A stretch of 41,844 bases of DNA from positions 1 through 41,844 of the forward strand of contig JAGKWY010000098.1 in the NCBI GenBank assembly GCA_021151625.1, in the 5' to 3' direction. Shown piece by piece: positions 22,481 to 31,085 of this stretch. Position 1 is the stretch's first letter; each line of letters starts with the position of its first letter. The stretch is from Gammaproteobacteria bacterium. Its GTDB lineage: Bacteria; Pseudomonadota; Gammaproteobacteria; Pseudomonadales; Cellvibrionaceae. The translations under genes and the position numbers were made by a program. Under the pieces are notes generated by a model. The model saw only the letters and a list, made by a program, of their open reading frames with translations, was not told the origin of the DNA and searched no databases.

Positions 22481-24898
22481 GTGATTGATCTGGATTCACT
22501 TCCCGCATTGCCGCTGACTCAGTTGCGCAATGATTTTTTTGCAGCGCTACAACAAACTCCATTGCTACTGGAAGCAGAGCCCGGTGCAGGTAAATCTACC
22601 CTGGCGCCACTCTGGGTATTGGCAGATGCAGTTGCCGACCGGCAGGTCTGGTTAATTCAGCCGCGAGTGTTGGCGGTGCAAGCTCTGGCGGAAAGATTGG
22701 CGGAATTGCTGCAAGGGAAAGTGGGGGAGACTGTGGGCTATCAAGTCCCCTATGATTCGCGTATGGGCAAGCAAACACGCTTGGTATTAATGACACCGGG
22801 GGTGCTGCTACAACATTTATTGCAAAACCCCACGCTTGATGGTGTTGCCTGTGTGATGCTCGATGAAATTCACGAGCGCAGTGTCAATCAGGATCTTGCC
22901 TGGGCATTTTTGCAGGAAGTGCAAATCCTGCGCGATGATTTGCACTTAATATTGATGAGCGCTACACCTGACCCTGCTTTGCAGCAACAAATTGCCAATC
23001 GTTTATTTGCGCCCGGGCGCTGCTTTCCTGTTGGCGTGGACTATCAGCCAGCCAGGCAATTGCCCAATCAGTATCCGGAAAAAATCGACGAGCATTTATT
23101 GCGTGTGTTGCGTAACCATGCCGATTGGCAAGCGCAGACTGCATTAATTTTTTTACCCGGCTGGCGCGAGATTGAAGACTGCGCACAAGCCATCGCACGC
23201 GCATTTCCCGCACAAAAAATATTTCGTTTGCACAGCCGTGTTCCTGCACAGGAACAGCATCAGGCATTAGACCCGGCGCAGGGCCCGCGCATTATTCTGT
23301 CCACCAATATTGCAGAAACATCCTTAACAATTGCGGATGTAACGCTCGTTGTTGATTCGGGCCTGGCTCGTCGGGTTGATTACGAGCAGCGCACTGGCGT
23401 TTCGCGTTTGCGCACGGCGCGCATCAGTATGGCGAGCGCTGAGCAGCGTCGCGGTCGTGCAGGGCGTGTGCGAGCGGGTCATTGCATTCGCCTCTGGTCG
23501 CAGGATCAAGCTCTTGCCGCTGCGGATTTACCGGAAATTCGTGCAACCGATTATTTGCCCTTGGTATTGCGCATTGCCCACTGGGGCAGCCCAGCGCAAT
23601 CCTTACCCTGGCTGGAAAAACCCAATGGATTGGCTTTGCAATTTGCGCAGCAACAATTGCAGCAAATGCAATTGCTGGATGCACAGGGTGCCGTGACTGA
23701 GCGCGGCCAGCGTGTGAGCGAATTGGGCACTCATCCACGCATTGCGGCATTTATGTTGCTACATGAAAAAACTATGAGTGAGGCATCGCTGTTATTGGCC
23801 TTAGCTTTGCACTTTGAATTGGCGGCTGAACAGGATGTGGATGACTTATTGGAAAATGCGGCGCGCGAGTTAGCGCGCAATCGCCAATGGCAACAGCAAC
23901 AAAAACGCTGGCTAAAAGTATTAAGTGTTTCCACAAGTTCGGGCGAAGTAAATTCCCAGGCATTGGCACGTGCGTTTAGTGACCGCATTGGTTATCGCCA
24001 GGAATCGGGGAAGTATCGTTTGAATTCAGGCATCAGTGTTGAGTCATCACTGACTAGCCAATGGGCGGTGCTGCCCATTATAAATACCAAGCCAAAAAGT
24101 CACTCCGGGGTTGGTATTGCTGTACAGCCCAGTGCCGATTTGCAGCGGCAATTGAGCCAGCAACAAACTGCGTTGGAATTTAAACAGCAACGCTGGCAGT
24201 TGCACAACCAGTGGCGTATGGGCGGTGTATTGGTCGATGAGCAATTCACACCGCTTGATGCTGCGCAGGTGCAACAGCAATTGCACAATCATATTCAGCA
24301 ACTGTGGCAAGAAAAAGGTCGTACCCATTTTCACTGGAGTGATAACGCCAGCCGATTATTGGAGCGCGCGCGTTTGTTGGCTGGACTCCAGTTATGCGAT
24401 TTGCCAGCGCTGGATGATGAATCATTGTGTAATCATCTGGATAAATGGCTGGCCCCCTTTTTAACAGAAACCATCCGCCTGGAAAATTTACCCTGGCAAC
24501 AGGCGCTGGAGTTTTATATTGGTTACGAGCAGTGCACGGCCATAGCAAAATTGTTGCCGGAAAAAATTGAATTGCCTAGCGGGCGCAGTGTAACTGTGGA
24601 ATTTACCAACGATGGTGGGGCACAGGTTGCAGCAAAACTGCAGGAATTTTTTGGCTGTGAGCAATTGCAATTAGCCAATGGAAAAATTCCACTGCAAATA
24701 CATTTGCTTTCACCCAATGGTAGTCCCCTGGCGATTACCACCAATTTGCAATCGTTTTGGCAGCAGGCTTATCCCGAGGTGCGCAAAGAAATGCGCGGTC
24801 GCTATCCACGTCACCCCTGGCCAGATAATCCGCTGGAACATGAGGCAACCGCATTGACCAAGCGTAAACTGGCCATGCAGCAGAAGCCGGAAAACTAA
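22481..24898 (+). CDS. hrpB: ATP-dependent helicase HrpB
   Basis: A DEAH/DExH superfamily 2 helicase of 805 residues. Visible motifs: Walker A GAGKST (residues 35-40), DEIH (128-131), SAT (LILMSATPD), the C-terminal helicase segment STNIAETSLTI, and QRRGRAGR. The C-terminal HrpB domain is recognisable by RYPRHPWPDNPLEHEAT. HrpB is widespread in gammaproteobacteria; its cellular RNA substrate is not well defined. The start is GTG 22481, 38 nt behind the truncated TonB receptor gene, with no clear promoter between. Confidence 0.93.
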   Translation: MIDLDSLPALPLTQLRNDFFAALQQTPLLLEAEPGAGKSTLAPLWVLADAVADRQVWLIQPRVLAVQALAERLAELLQGKVGETVGYQVPYDSRMGKQTRLVLMTPGVLLQHLLQNPTLDGVACVMLDEIHERSVNQDLAWAFLQEVQILRDDLHLILMSATPDPALQQQIANRLFAPGRCFPVGVDYQPARQLPNQYPEKIDEHLLRVLRNHADWQAQTALIFLPGWREIEDCAQAIARAFPAQKIFRLHSRVPAQEQHQALDPAQGPRIILSTNIAETSLTIADVTLVVDSGLARRVDYEQRTGVSRLRTARISMASAEQRRGRAGRVRAGHCIRLWSQDQALAAADLPEIRATDYLPLVLRIAHWGSPAQSLPWLEKPNGLALQFAQQQLQQMQLLDAQGAVTERGQRVSELGTHPRIAAFMLLHEKTMSEASLLLALALHFELAAEQDVDDLLENAARELARNRQWQQQQKRWLKVLSVSTSSGEVNSQALARAFSDRIGYRQESGKYRLNSGISVESSLTSQWAVLPIINTKPKSHSGVGIAVQPSADLQRQLSQQQTALEFKQQRWQLHNQWRMGGVLVDEQFTPLDAAQVQQQLHNHIQQLWQEKGRTHFHWSDNASRLLERARLLAGLQLCDLPALDDESLCNHLDKWLAPFLTETIRLENLPWQQALEFYIGYEQCTAIAKLLPEKIELPSGRSVTVEFTNDGGAQVAAKLQEFFGCEQLQLANGKIPLQIHLLSPNGSPLAITTNLQSFWQQAYPEVRKEMRGRYPRHPWPDNPLEHEATALTKRKLAMQQKPEN

Positions 24899-24924
24899 TT
24901 GGGTAAATTCTGGGTTGGGTTTAA

Positions 24925-26463
24925 TCAGGCTGATTGCGTTTGATTACGGTAGTGATTTTGTTTGTCGCCATACATGGAGCTATCGGCGGTGCTCATCAGG
25001 GTTTTGTAATCAAAGCCATGGATAGCGGTATAGGCAAAGCCTATGCTGGCAGAGATAGCACCTGCTGGAATTCCTTTTATATGCATAGTGTTAAGTGCGA
25101 GACGTAACTTGTTTAATACTAATAATAACGATTCCATATCCTTAATGCCCGGCACCAGAATCACAAATTCGTCCCCGCCCAGGCGCGCGGCTATATCAGA
25201 GGGACGCAAGATTGCGTGTAGTGCTTGTGCGGCGGCGACCAGCACTGAATCACCGGCGTGATGGCCGTGTATGTCATTCACCTGTTTGAATCCGTTTAGG
25301 TCGATAAAATAACAGGCGGCCTGCACCCGTGTATGCTGCATTTCCTGCAACAGGCTGCGCGCTTGCATTTCAAAGGCTGCGCGATTGTTTAGCCCGGTCA
25401 GTGCATCGTGATTGGCTTGTTCAAACAATTTTTTGCGTTGCTCTTCTTGCCTGACTTCCAGCAATGCATGCAGTCTGTGCATAATTAAAATAAACATCAC
25501 CACACAGGCAGTGAACACCAGGATGCCAGCGGATTTGAGCCAATTGATTTCGCTCCAGCGTACCGTTTTAATTAATTGTGCGTTGATTTCATAATTGGCA
25601 ATTGAAAAAGAGCTGTTGCTTTCAAAGTGATACAGCGAAAATAATTTCTTCTCGTGTGGATCTTGTTTTTGATACAAGAGTTGTTGTGGTTGGCCGTCGT
25701 TAATTATATGAATATTGATATCCAGGTTGGGCGTATTGGTAAGCTCTGGTGGAATAAGGTCAGCAATTTTTACTACCAGGATCGCGACAAAATCTTCCGG
25801 TGTTTTTTTAATATAACTGGCCATCACCAGCGCTTGTTCACCATCAAATAATTCGAAGGGATCAGATAAGTAGAGCGCGTTTTCTTGTAACCCGCTAGTC
25901 GTTGGCAGCGCCCGATTCACAAAATCGATGGTTTTTAAATCCAGCCCCAGCACGCCTTGTCCTTCCGCGAGCGGTGCCATAAAAATCACTGGCAGGGCAT
26001 TGGTCTTGCTATGCAGGTATTCCGGTGCGGGGGTGCGCTGCCCTAACTCATTCATTATTTCCGGTTGTGCCACGCCCTGTTCCAAGAGAAAGCGTTGGAA
26101 CTGACCGATATTTTCTGCGCGGACATACTGCGCGATTTGGAACATAGTGACTTGCGGGTAGCGCTTGATCATCGCCATGGAATAGGTATTGGCGGCACTC
26201 ATACTGATATGTTCACTGCCCTGGATAAACGCCCCAAAGCCGGTTAGCAGTGCTTCATTCTTGGTGAACTTGTCGCGCAGATAAGTGTGGTATCCCTCGG
26301 TCTTGCGCTCAAAGTTTTGGCGTAACTCATAGACATCCCAGAAAATACTCAGCGCAACAACACCCAATAAAAATAGCAGGGTAATGATTGCCAAAAAACC
26401 ATACACCAAACGCAGCCGTAAGCGTGGTGTGGGAGTAACGTGATGCGTTTGCGCTAGGTCCAT
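24925..26463 (-). CDS. CHASE-GGDEF diguanylate cyclase
   Basis: An inner-membrane cyclase for cyclic-di-GMP, 512 residues from ATG 26463 (GGAAGG upstream; the frame is open to 26517). One membrane helix (about residues 20-43), a periplasmic CHASE-type sensor domain (about 60-290, with AEGQGVLGLDLK), a second membrane helix, then a GGDEF domain. The active site is an intact GGDEF at about 429-433, with the inhibitory RxxD site (RPSD) five residues before, so feedback inhibition is likely. CHASE domains sense small ligands. It stands convergent to hrpB and divergent from the OprB porin. Confidence 0.91.
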   Translation of the reverse strand: MDLAQTHHVTPTPRLRLRLVYGFLAIITLLFLLGVVALSIFWDVYELRQNFERKTEGYHTYLRDKFTKNEALLTGFGAFIQGSEHISMSAANTYSMAMIKRYPQVTMFQIAQYVRAENIGQFQRFLLEQGVAQPEIMNELGQRTPAPEYLHSKTNALPVIFMAPLAEGQGVLGLDLKTIDFVNRALPTTSGLQENALYLSDPFELFDGEQALVMASYIKKTPEDFVAILVVKIADLIPPELTNTPNLDINIHIINDGQPQQLLYQKQDPHEKKLFSLYHFESNSSFSIANYEINAQLIKTVRWSEINWLKSAGILVFTACVVMFILIMHRLHALLEVRQEEQRKKLFEQANHDALTGLNNRAAFEMQARSLLQEMQHTRVQAACYFIDLNGFKQVNDIHGHHAGDSVLVAAAQALHAILRPSDIAARLGGDEFVILVPGIKDMESLLLVLNKLRLALNTMHIKGIPAGAISASIGFAYTAIHGFDYKTLMSTADSSMYGDKQNHYRNQTQSA

Positions 26464-26645
26464 GTGGTAGCTACCTTCCCAAGAAGTTGTCCAGGAAAAT
26501 GCAAGCGAGCAAAGCAAAAGAGGGGAGTAGTTCAGAAGTATAGCCAGAAAATTGCAGGACGCTTAAGTTCTCGTATTTGTCCCATCCGGTTGGTAGAAGC
26601 AAGAGTCTACTATTGGTGGCGCACTGCCTCCTCTGGCGCGAAATT

Positions 26646-26699
26646 GCATAGCATGGTTATAGGGCTATGCTTAAAGCTGCATTGGTTGTGTTAGCCAAT
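26646..26699. promoter_or_regulatory. Two hairpins in the leader of the porin gene
   Basis: Inverted repeats gcatagc/gctatgc (26646-26652 with 26664-26670) and attgg/ccaat (26681-26685 with 26695-26699) lie just before the porin start. They may be operator or leader structures; the divergent spacer 26464-26721 holds no other gene. Confidence 0.3.
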
Positions 26700-26721
26700 C
26701 GGGGCTTGAGGGATTGTCACC

Positions 26722-27837
26722 ATGAAAAAAATGCTTTTCCTGCTATTAGTTCCCAGCTTGTCCGCTTGGCTTTCTGTCGCATGGGCGGAGGAGCAACCAG
26801 CAGCATACCAATGGGCAGGAGCATTAACGCTGGAGTCAGTGACCAATCTGGATGGGGGCGTTAAAGAGGGATCGCGCGAGCTGGCCAATCTTGATATTAC
26901 TCTTGCGATAGATACTGAGGCGGCCAATTGGTGGAGCGACGGTGAATGGTTTATTTATGTATTGGGTGATACCGGCAAAGACCCGGCTGAATACACTGGC
27001 GATGTGCAAGGTGTTTCTAATATTGCGACTGACGAGTCGCTAAAAATTTATGAATTCTGGTATCAACATCATTTTGCCGATGACAGCATCAAAGTGTTAT
27101 TCGGTCTGCAGGATTACAACTCTACCTTCTATTCATTGGAATTTGCCAGCCTGTATAGCCACCCATCGTTTGGTATAGGGCCAGATACATCACAAGTTGG
27201 GCCTTCTATTTTTTCTACTACTGCTACAGCACTACATATTACCTATCAAGGTGAAAACCAATATTTATTAGCTGCCATCTATGACGGTGTGCCAGGCGAT
27301 CCGGATAATCCGCGCGGTACCCATATTCAATTTAACGAAGGCGATGGTTTATTCAGCGCGGTGGAGTGGGGCTGGGCCAATGAAAGCCAGGACAAAATTG
27401 CCATTGGTGCCTGGCAGCACACCGCTGAAGTTGAAAATCCGGTTGATGGTGAAATGAATGATGACAACACCGGGGTGTATATCATTGCCGAAAAAAATAT
27501 TAACGATGTGGCGGGTGTATTTTTGCAATTGGGTCGCGCGGACGATTTATACAATCAGCTGGAATACTACGCTGGTACGGGTATTACCTTTAATGGTTTT
27601 TGGATTGAGGATGATAACGTTGGTTTAGCGGTAGCCCATGCACGCAATGGTGATCCTTACCTTGCTACTCACGCCGATTTGGAGCGCGCAGAAACAGCCT
27701 GGGAGCTCAGCTATTTTGCACCGGTTATCGATCATTTAAGTGCGCAGGCCAGTTTGTATTACATCCAGAATCCATCCATGGATAAAACCCTGGATGATGC
27801 AATTGCACTGGGTGCTCGTGTGTATATTGAATTTTAA
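26722..27837 (+). CDS. OprB-family carbohydrate porin
   Basis: A 371-residue outer-membrane protein with a signal peptide (MKKMLFLLLVPSLSAWLSVAWA) and a body typical of OprB carbohydrate-selective porins: FGLQDYNSTFYSLEFASLY early, AIYDGVPGDPDNPRGTH in the middle, and a final aromatic-rich strand ending in VYIEF. It should allow passive uptake of sugars. GAGGGA lies before the ATG. A methyl-accepting chemotaxis protein begins 47 nt downstream on the same strand, which suggests the porin and chemoreceptor are co-expressed, perhaps for the same sugar. Hairpins in the leader may carry regulation. Confidence 0.88.
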   Translation: MKKMLFLLLVPSLSAWLSVAWAEEQPAAYQWAGALTLESVTNLDGGVKEGSRELANLDITLAIDTEAANWWSDGEWFIYVLGDTGKDPAEYTGDVQGVSNIATDESLKIYEFWYQHHFADDSIKVLFGLQDYNSTFYSLEFASLYSHPSFGIGPDTSQVGPSIFSTTATALHITYQGENQYLLAAIYDGVPGDPDNPRGTHIQFNEGDGLFSAVEWGWANESQDKIAIGAWQHTAEVENPVDGEMNDDNTGVYIIAEKNINDVAGVFLQLGRADDLYNQLEYYAGTGITFNGFWIEDDNVGLAVAHARNGDPYLATHADLERAETAWELSYFAPVIDHLSAQASLYYIQNPSMDKTLDDAIALGARVYIEF

Positions 27838-27884
27838 AAACTTTTATTAACCAGTAAGCCAATTGGTAAACAGGCGAGGATGCA

Positions 27885-29483
27885 ATGAGTATCAAGCAAT
27901 CAATTATCTGGGTGATTGTCGGGTTTGTTGCCCTGATTGGAATTAACACTTTTGTCGGTTTGAGTTCCACGCAAAAGCTGGGCGGTTTGTTAAATTATAT
28001 TTCCGGACCTGCCTGGAATGCGGCTGATGGTGCAATGGAGGGGCAAATAGGTCTGGAAGCACAAATTATCGTCTTGCAAAAATTATATTATCGGGAAAAA
28101 AACTTTGCTGAGGTTAAACCACAATATGATGATGCCATTGCAATGGAGGAGGATGCATTAGGGCGCATGAAAGCATCGGGATTAATGGAGGCTGCCACCA
28201 TTAGTCGTTTGAATCAATTGCTGGAGCAATATCATCAAACGCGCAGTGCTTTGCTTGGTAAGTTGCAAGCGGGCAGCGAAGCCACAGCGGAATATCAACA
28301 ATTGAATAATCTGATGGATCAGTTATTGGCATTTATTGGTGAAATGGAAGAGGAAGCGGATGGCAAGGTGGAAAGTGAAACCGGCAATGTGGCTGAGCTG
28401 CAAACTGCCGCAAAAATAAAATTGCTCAGCGCGTTTGCGGTAAGCATTATTTTGGCAATCGTTATTTTTCTGTTTGCCAACAAAGTGATTATGCAACCCA
28501 TTTCGCGTGTTACCGATAACCTGAGTGAATTGGCATCCGGCTCGGGTGATTTAACCGCGCGCCTGAGTGGCGAAAACCAGCATACCGAGGTGGGGCGGTT
28601 GTCTTACGCGTTTAATCGCTTTGTGGAAAAGTTGCAAAACCTGATTGGCCAGGCACAACAAAGCAATCAATCGCTCACTAATGCCAGTGTTGAAATTACC
28701 CAGTCGATTGACCAAACCGCCAAGGGTATTGATGTGCAATTTGCAGAAATATCCCATGTGGTTAACGCTGTGGATCAAATATCCTCCATGTTGGATAAAG
28801 TGGTTGATGCAGCAGTGCAGGCCAGTGATGCGTCTATTCAGGCAACAACCACGACGGGAGCTGGAAATAATGTAGTGGCGTCAGCGCAGCAAGGTGTTGA
28901 TGAAGTGGTCAAAGAAGTGGACAAGGCATCGCAAGTGATTTCTGACCTGGTGGCCGATAGCCGCAATATAGGCTCGATGTTGGAGGTAATTCGCAGTATT
29001 GCCGAACAAACTAATTTACTTGCGCTTAATGCGGCGATAGAAGCGGCGCGCGCCGGTGAAAGCGGGCGCGGATTTGCGGTGGTGGCCGATGAAGTGCGCA
29101 GCCTGGCTTCGCGCACCCAGGAGTCTACCAAGGCAATTGAAACGATTATTGCCAACCTAACCAACGGCTCTAGCAAAGCGGTAGATGTCATGGGCGATGC
29201 ACAGCAAAAAGCGCTGGTGATTAAAGAGCGCATTTCTGATACCTCCCATGCATTTTCCAATATTGTAGTGGCGGTTGATCAAATCCAGAAAATGAATACT
29301 GAAATTGCACGCGCTACCGAAGAAGAAAAAACGTCCATGCAACAAATTACCGGCAGCATGAATACCATTTTGCAGCAGGCGCGACGCAATCACGATGCCG
29401 GTGAACAGGTGAGCCGCTCGCGTGAACATCTGGAAAAAGAAGCGCGCAAGCTTGATGGTTTGCTGCGTGGGTTTCGCACTTGA
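27885..29483 (+). CDS. Methyl-accepting chemotaxis protein
   Basis: A 532-residue chemoreceptor: membrane helix 1 (about 8-27), a helical periplasmic ligand-binding domain of about 150 residues (probably a four-helix bundle), membrane helix 2 (about 178-202), a HAMP domain, and a long cytoplasmic signalling coil. The highly conserved hairpin tip is intact (EQTNLLALNAAIEAARAGE, then GFAVVADEVRSLA). It relays to CheA/CheW, which are not in the window. Being behind the OprB porin gene, it might sense a sugar or its breakdown product. A terminator follows 20 nt after the stop. Confidence 0.94.
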   Translation: MSIKQSIIWVIVGFVALIGINTFVGLSSTQKLGGLLNYISGPAWNAADGAMEGQIGLEAQIIVLQKLYYREKNFAEVKPQYDDAIAMEEDALGRMKASGLMEAATISRLNQLLEQYHQTRSALLGKLQAGSEATAEYQQLNNLMDQLLAFIGEMEEEADGKVESETGNVAELQTAAKIKLLSAFAVSIILAIVIFLFANKVIMQPISRVTDNLSELASGSGDLTARLSGENQHTEVGRLSYAFNRFVEKLQNLIGQAQQSNQSLTNASVEITQSIDQTAKGIDVQFAEISHVVNAVDQISSMLDKVVDAAVQASDASIQATTTTGAGNNVVASAQQGVDEVVKEVDKASQVISDLVADSRNIGSMLEVIRSIAEQTNLLALNAAIEAARAGESGRGFAVVADEVRSLASRTQESTKAIETIIANLTNGSSKAVDVMGDAQQKALVIKERISDTSHAFSNIVVAVDQIQKMNTEIARATEEEKTSMQQITGSMNTILQQARRNHDAGEQVSRSREHLEKEARKLDGLLRGFRT

Positions 29484-29503
29484 GTTTTAAATTATTCTTC
29501 TAA

Positions 29504-29546
29504 AAAAACGCCGCATTCACAAGAGCAGCTTGTGTGCGGCGTTTTT
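29504..29546 (+). terminator. Terminator after the chemoreceptor gene
   Basis: Long hairpin with arms aaaaacgccgca and tgcggcgttttt (29504-29515 with 29535-29546) and an inner stem cacaag/cttgtg separated by a 2-nt bulge. It is symmetric enough to serve the convergent dioxygenase gene too. Confidence 0.9.
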
Positions 29547-29574
29547 GCATCTATAGGTTAACCGGCTTTTGTAA

Positions 29575-30432
29575 CTAGACTGCAATCCCCACTTCCAATT
29601 CGGCGATTAATCCATCAGTCACATTGCCGCTGATAGTCGCTAATTGATATTCCACTCCATCGCTAAATACATTGTCTGCAGCGAAGCTTGTCACTGAGGT
29701 ATTTTGGCCTTTGGTGTAGAGCGACGTTTCATATACGGCTTTGGTGGTTGCAGCTGGAAAAGCCATTTGCGAGATAGCGGTGGAACGCGCGCTGCTGCCG
29801 TAGTTGGTTAAAAAAATCTGGAAGTGAATATGTGTGATACGCCCGGCGTACCAGCCGGGATAAATAGTGGTGAAATGGGCAACACCGCTGGTGTCTGTGT
29901 ATTGCACGCCGCGGCAATAGGTTTTACCAGCTTGCCCGGCGTTATTGTTTTGTGAATAACCGGAATACAAGCCATCTTTATCGCAATGCCAGATATATAC
30001 GTAACCGGAAACCGGTTTGCAGCTGTCATTAACGTTGACCAGTTTGATCTTCACTTGCAGAGGCGTACCGGTTTTATCTTCGGCAATATTTTCGCGCAGT
30101 ACAGCAGAGTTATCGAGCAAGGTTGAAAGCGGAAAAGGGCCAATGGTTTCGGTGGGAATTAATGTGCACACACCGGAGGAACTGGTGGTCGTGGCGCTGG
30201 ATGTAGTGGCCGTACTGCTAGTAGCGGTTGTTGAGCTGGTGGTAGTGGTGGCACTGCTGGTGCCGGCAGAATTGCTACCCGATGAGCCGCCGCCACAACC
30301 CAGTAGCCCGCCGGCGCCTATGACACTGAGCGCGCCTAATGCCCCCAGTGTTTGCCGACGTTTGAGATCAATGCCTGGTGTGACTCTGGAATCGGTTGAT
30401 ACAGTTTTTAATTCAGTTGATGAAGGGTGCAT
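29575..30432 (-). CDS. Lipoprotein intradiol ring-cleavage dioxygenase
   Basis: A 285-residue protein related to protocatechuate 3,4-dioxygenase and catechol dioxygenases. The iron ligands can be placed: Y156 in DGLYSG, Y195 in PGWYAGR, H201 and H203 in HIHF; TETIGPFPL (about 94-102) is the usual entry motif. The N-terminus has a twin-arginine-like KRRQTLGA followed by a lipobox LLGC (C46), then a Ser/Thr-rich linker (about 50-87). So this is an exported, lipid-anchored enzyme rather than a cytosolic one. Such forms may act on lignin-derived or other polymeric catechols (inference). Start ATG 30432 has GGAGAG upstream. Its first codons overlap the end of the truncated response-regulator frame. 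Confidence 0.87.
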   Translation of the reverse strand: MHPSSTELKTVSTDSRVTPGIDLKRRQTLGALGALSVIGAGGLLGCGGGSSGSNSAGTSSATTTTSSTTATSSTATTSSATTTSSSGVCTLIPTETIGPFPLSTLLDNSAVLRENIAEDKTGTPLQVKIKLVNVNDSCKPVSGYVYIWHCDKDGLYSGYSQNNNAGQAGKTYCRGVQYTDTSGVAHFTTIYPGWYAGRITHIHFQIFLTNYGSSARSTAISQMAFPAATTKAVYETSLYTKGQNTSVTSFAADNVFSDGVEYQLATISGNVTDGLIAELEVGIAV

Positions 30433-31085
30433 GGGTTTCTCTCCGTAATGGTTATAGGTATCAGCACGCATGGATAAGTGTGTTGATAAACCCTCTGACT
30501 CAAGTATGGAAAAAGAATGCGCAAGCAATTGTGAAAGGATTGGTGAGCAACTATGGAAAAAGTGTGGAAGCCTGAAATTGAACCATTAATTACCCGCTGC
30601 TTATTGAGTAACAAGGTTTCCAAAATGCGAAATTCGATACTGGTTAATTCAACGCACTGATCACCCACGCAGGCATATTGGCGCTCTTTATCCAGGCGCA
30701 AACCTTCTTCATCGGATGTTTCAGTTTTGCTGGTGCGGCGCAATACGGCTTTAACGCGCGCGATTACTTCGCGCGGGCTAAATGGTTTGCAAATATAATC
30801 ATCCGCACCCAGCTCCAGGCCAAGTAAACGATCAATTTCTTCTACCTTGGCAGTGGTCATAATAATGGGTACTTGCGAAACCTTACGCACTTCCTGGCAA
30901 ATACTTAAACCATCGCGCTTGGGCAACATTAAATCCAGTAGCACCAAATCCCATTTTTCGGTGAGAATTTTTTGCAACGCCAGTTCGCCATCGCTCACCA
31001 GAGTTGCTGAAAAGTTTTCACTGGTCAGGTAGTCCTGCAAAATTTCGCCCAGATCAATTTCATCTTCCACAATTAAAATATTCAT
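30408..31085 (-). CDS. Response regulator with broken DNA-binding domain
   Basis: An OmpR-family regulator with an intact receiver: acidic pair D8/E9, phosphoacceptor D51 in LLDLMLP, and K100 in CKPFSP. The winged-helix domain starts normally (ELTSIEFRILETLLLNKQRV, about 146-165), but after residue 166 (near base 30588) similarity stops. The usual FSREQLL helix, recognition helix and wing are missing; the frame runs on through about 60 unrelated residues into the start of the dioxygenase gene. No other frame supplies the missing half. The ATG overlaps the kinase stop (ATGA), implying coupling. DNA binding is probably lost; a pseudogene or receiver-only protein. Confidence 0.82.
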   Translation of the reverse strand: MNILIVEDEIDLGEILQDYLTSENFSATLVSDGELALQKILTEKWDLVLLDLMLPKRDGLSICQEVRKVSQVPIIMTTAKVEEIDRLLGLELGADDYICKPFSPREVIARVKAVLRRTSKTETSDEEGLRLDKERQYACVGDQCVELTSIEFRILETLLLNKQRVINGSISGFHTFSIVAHQSFHNCLRILFPYLSQRVYQHTYPCVLIPITITERNPCTLHQLN

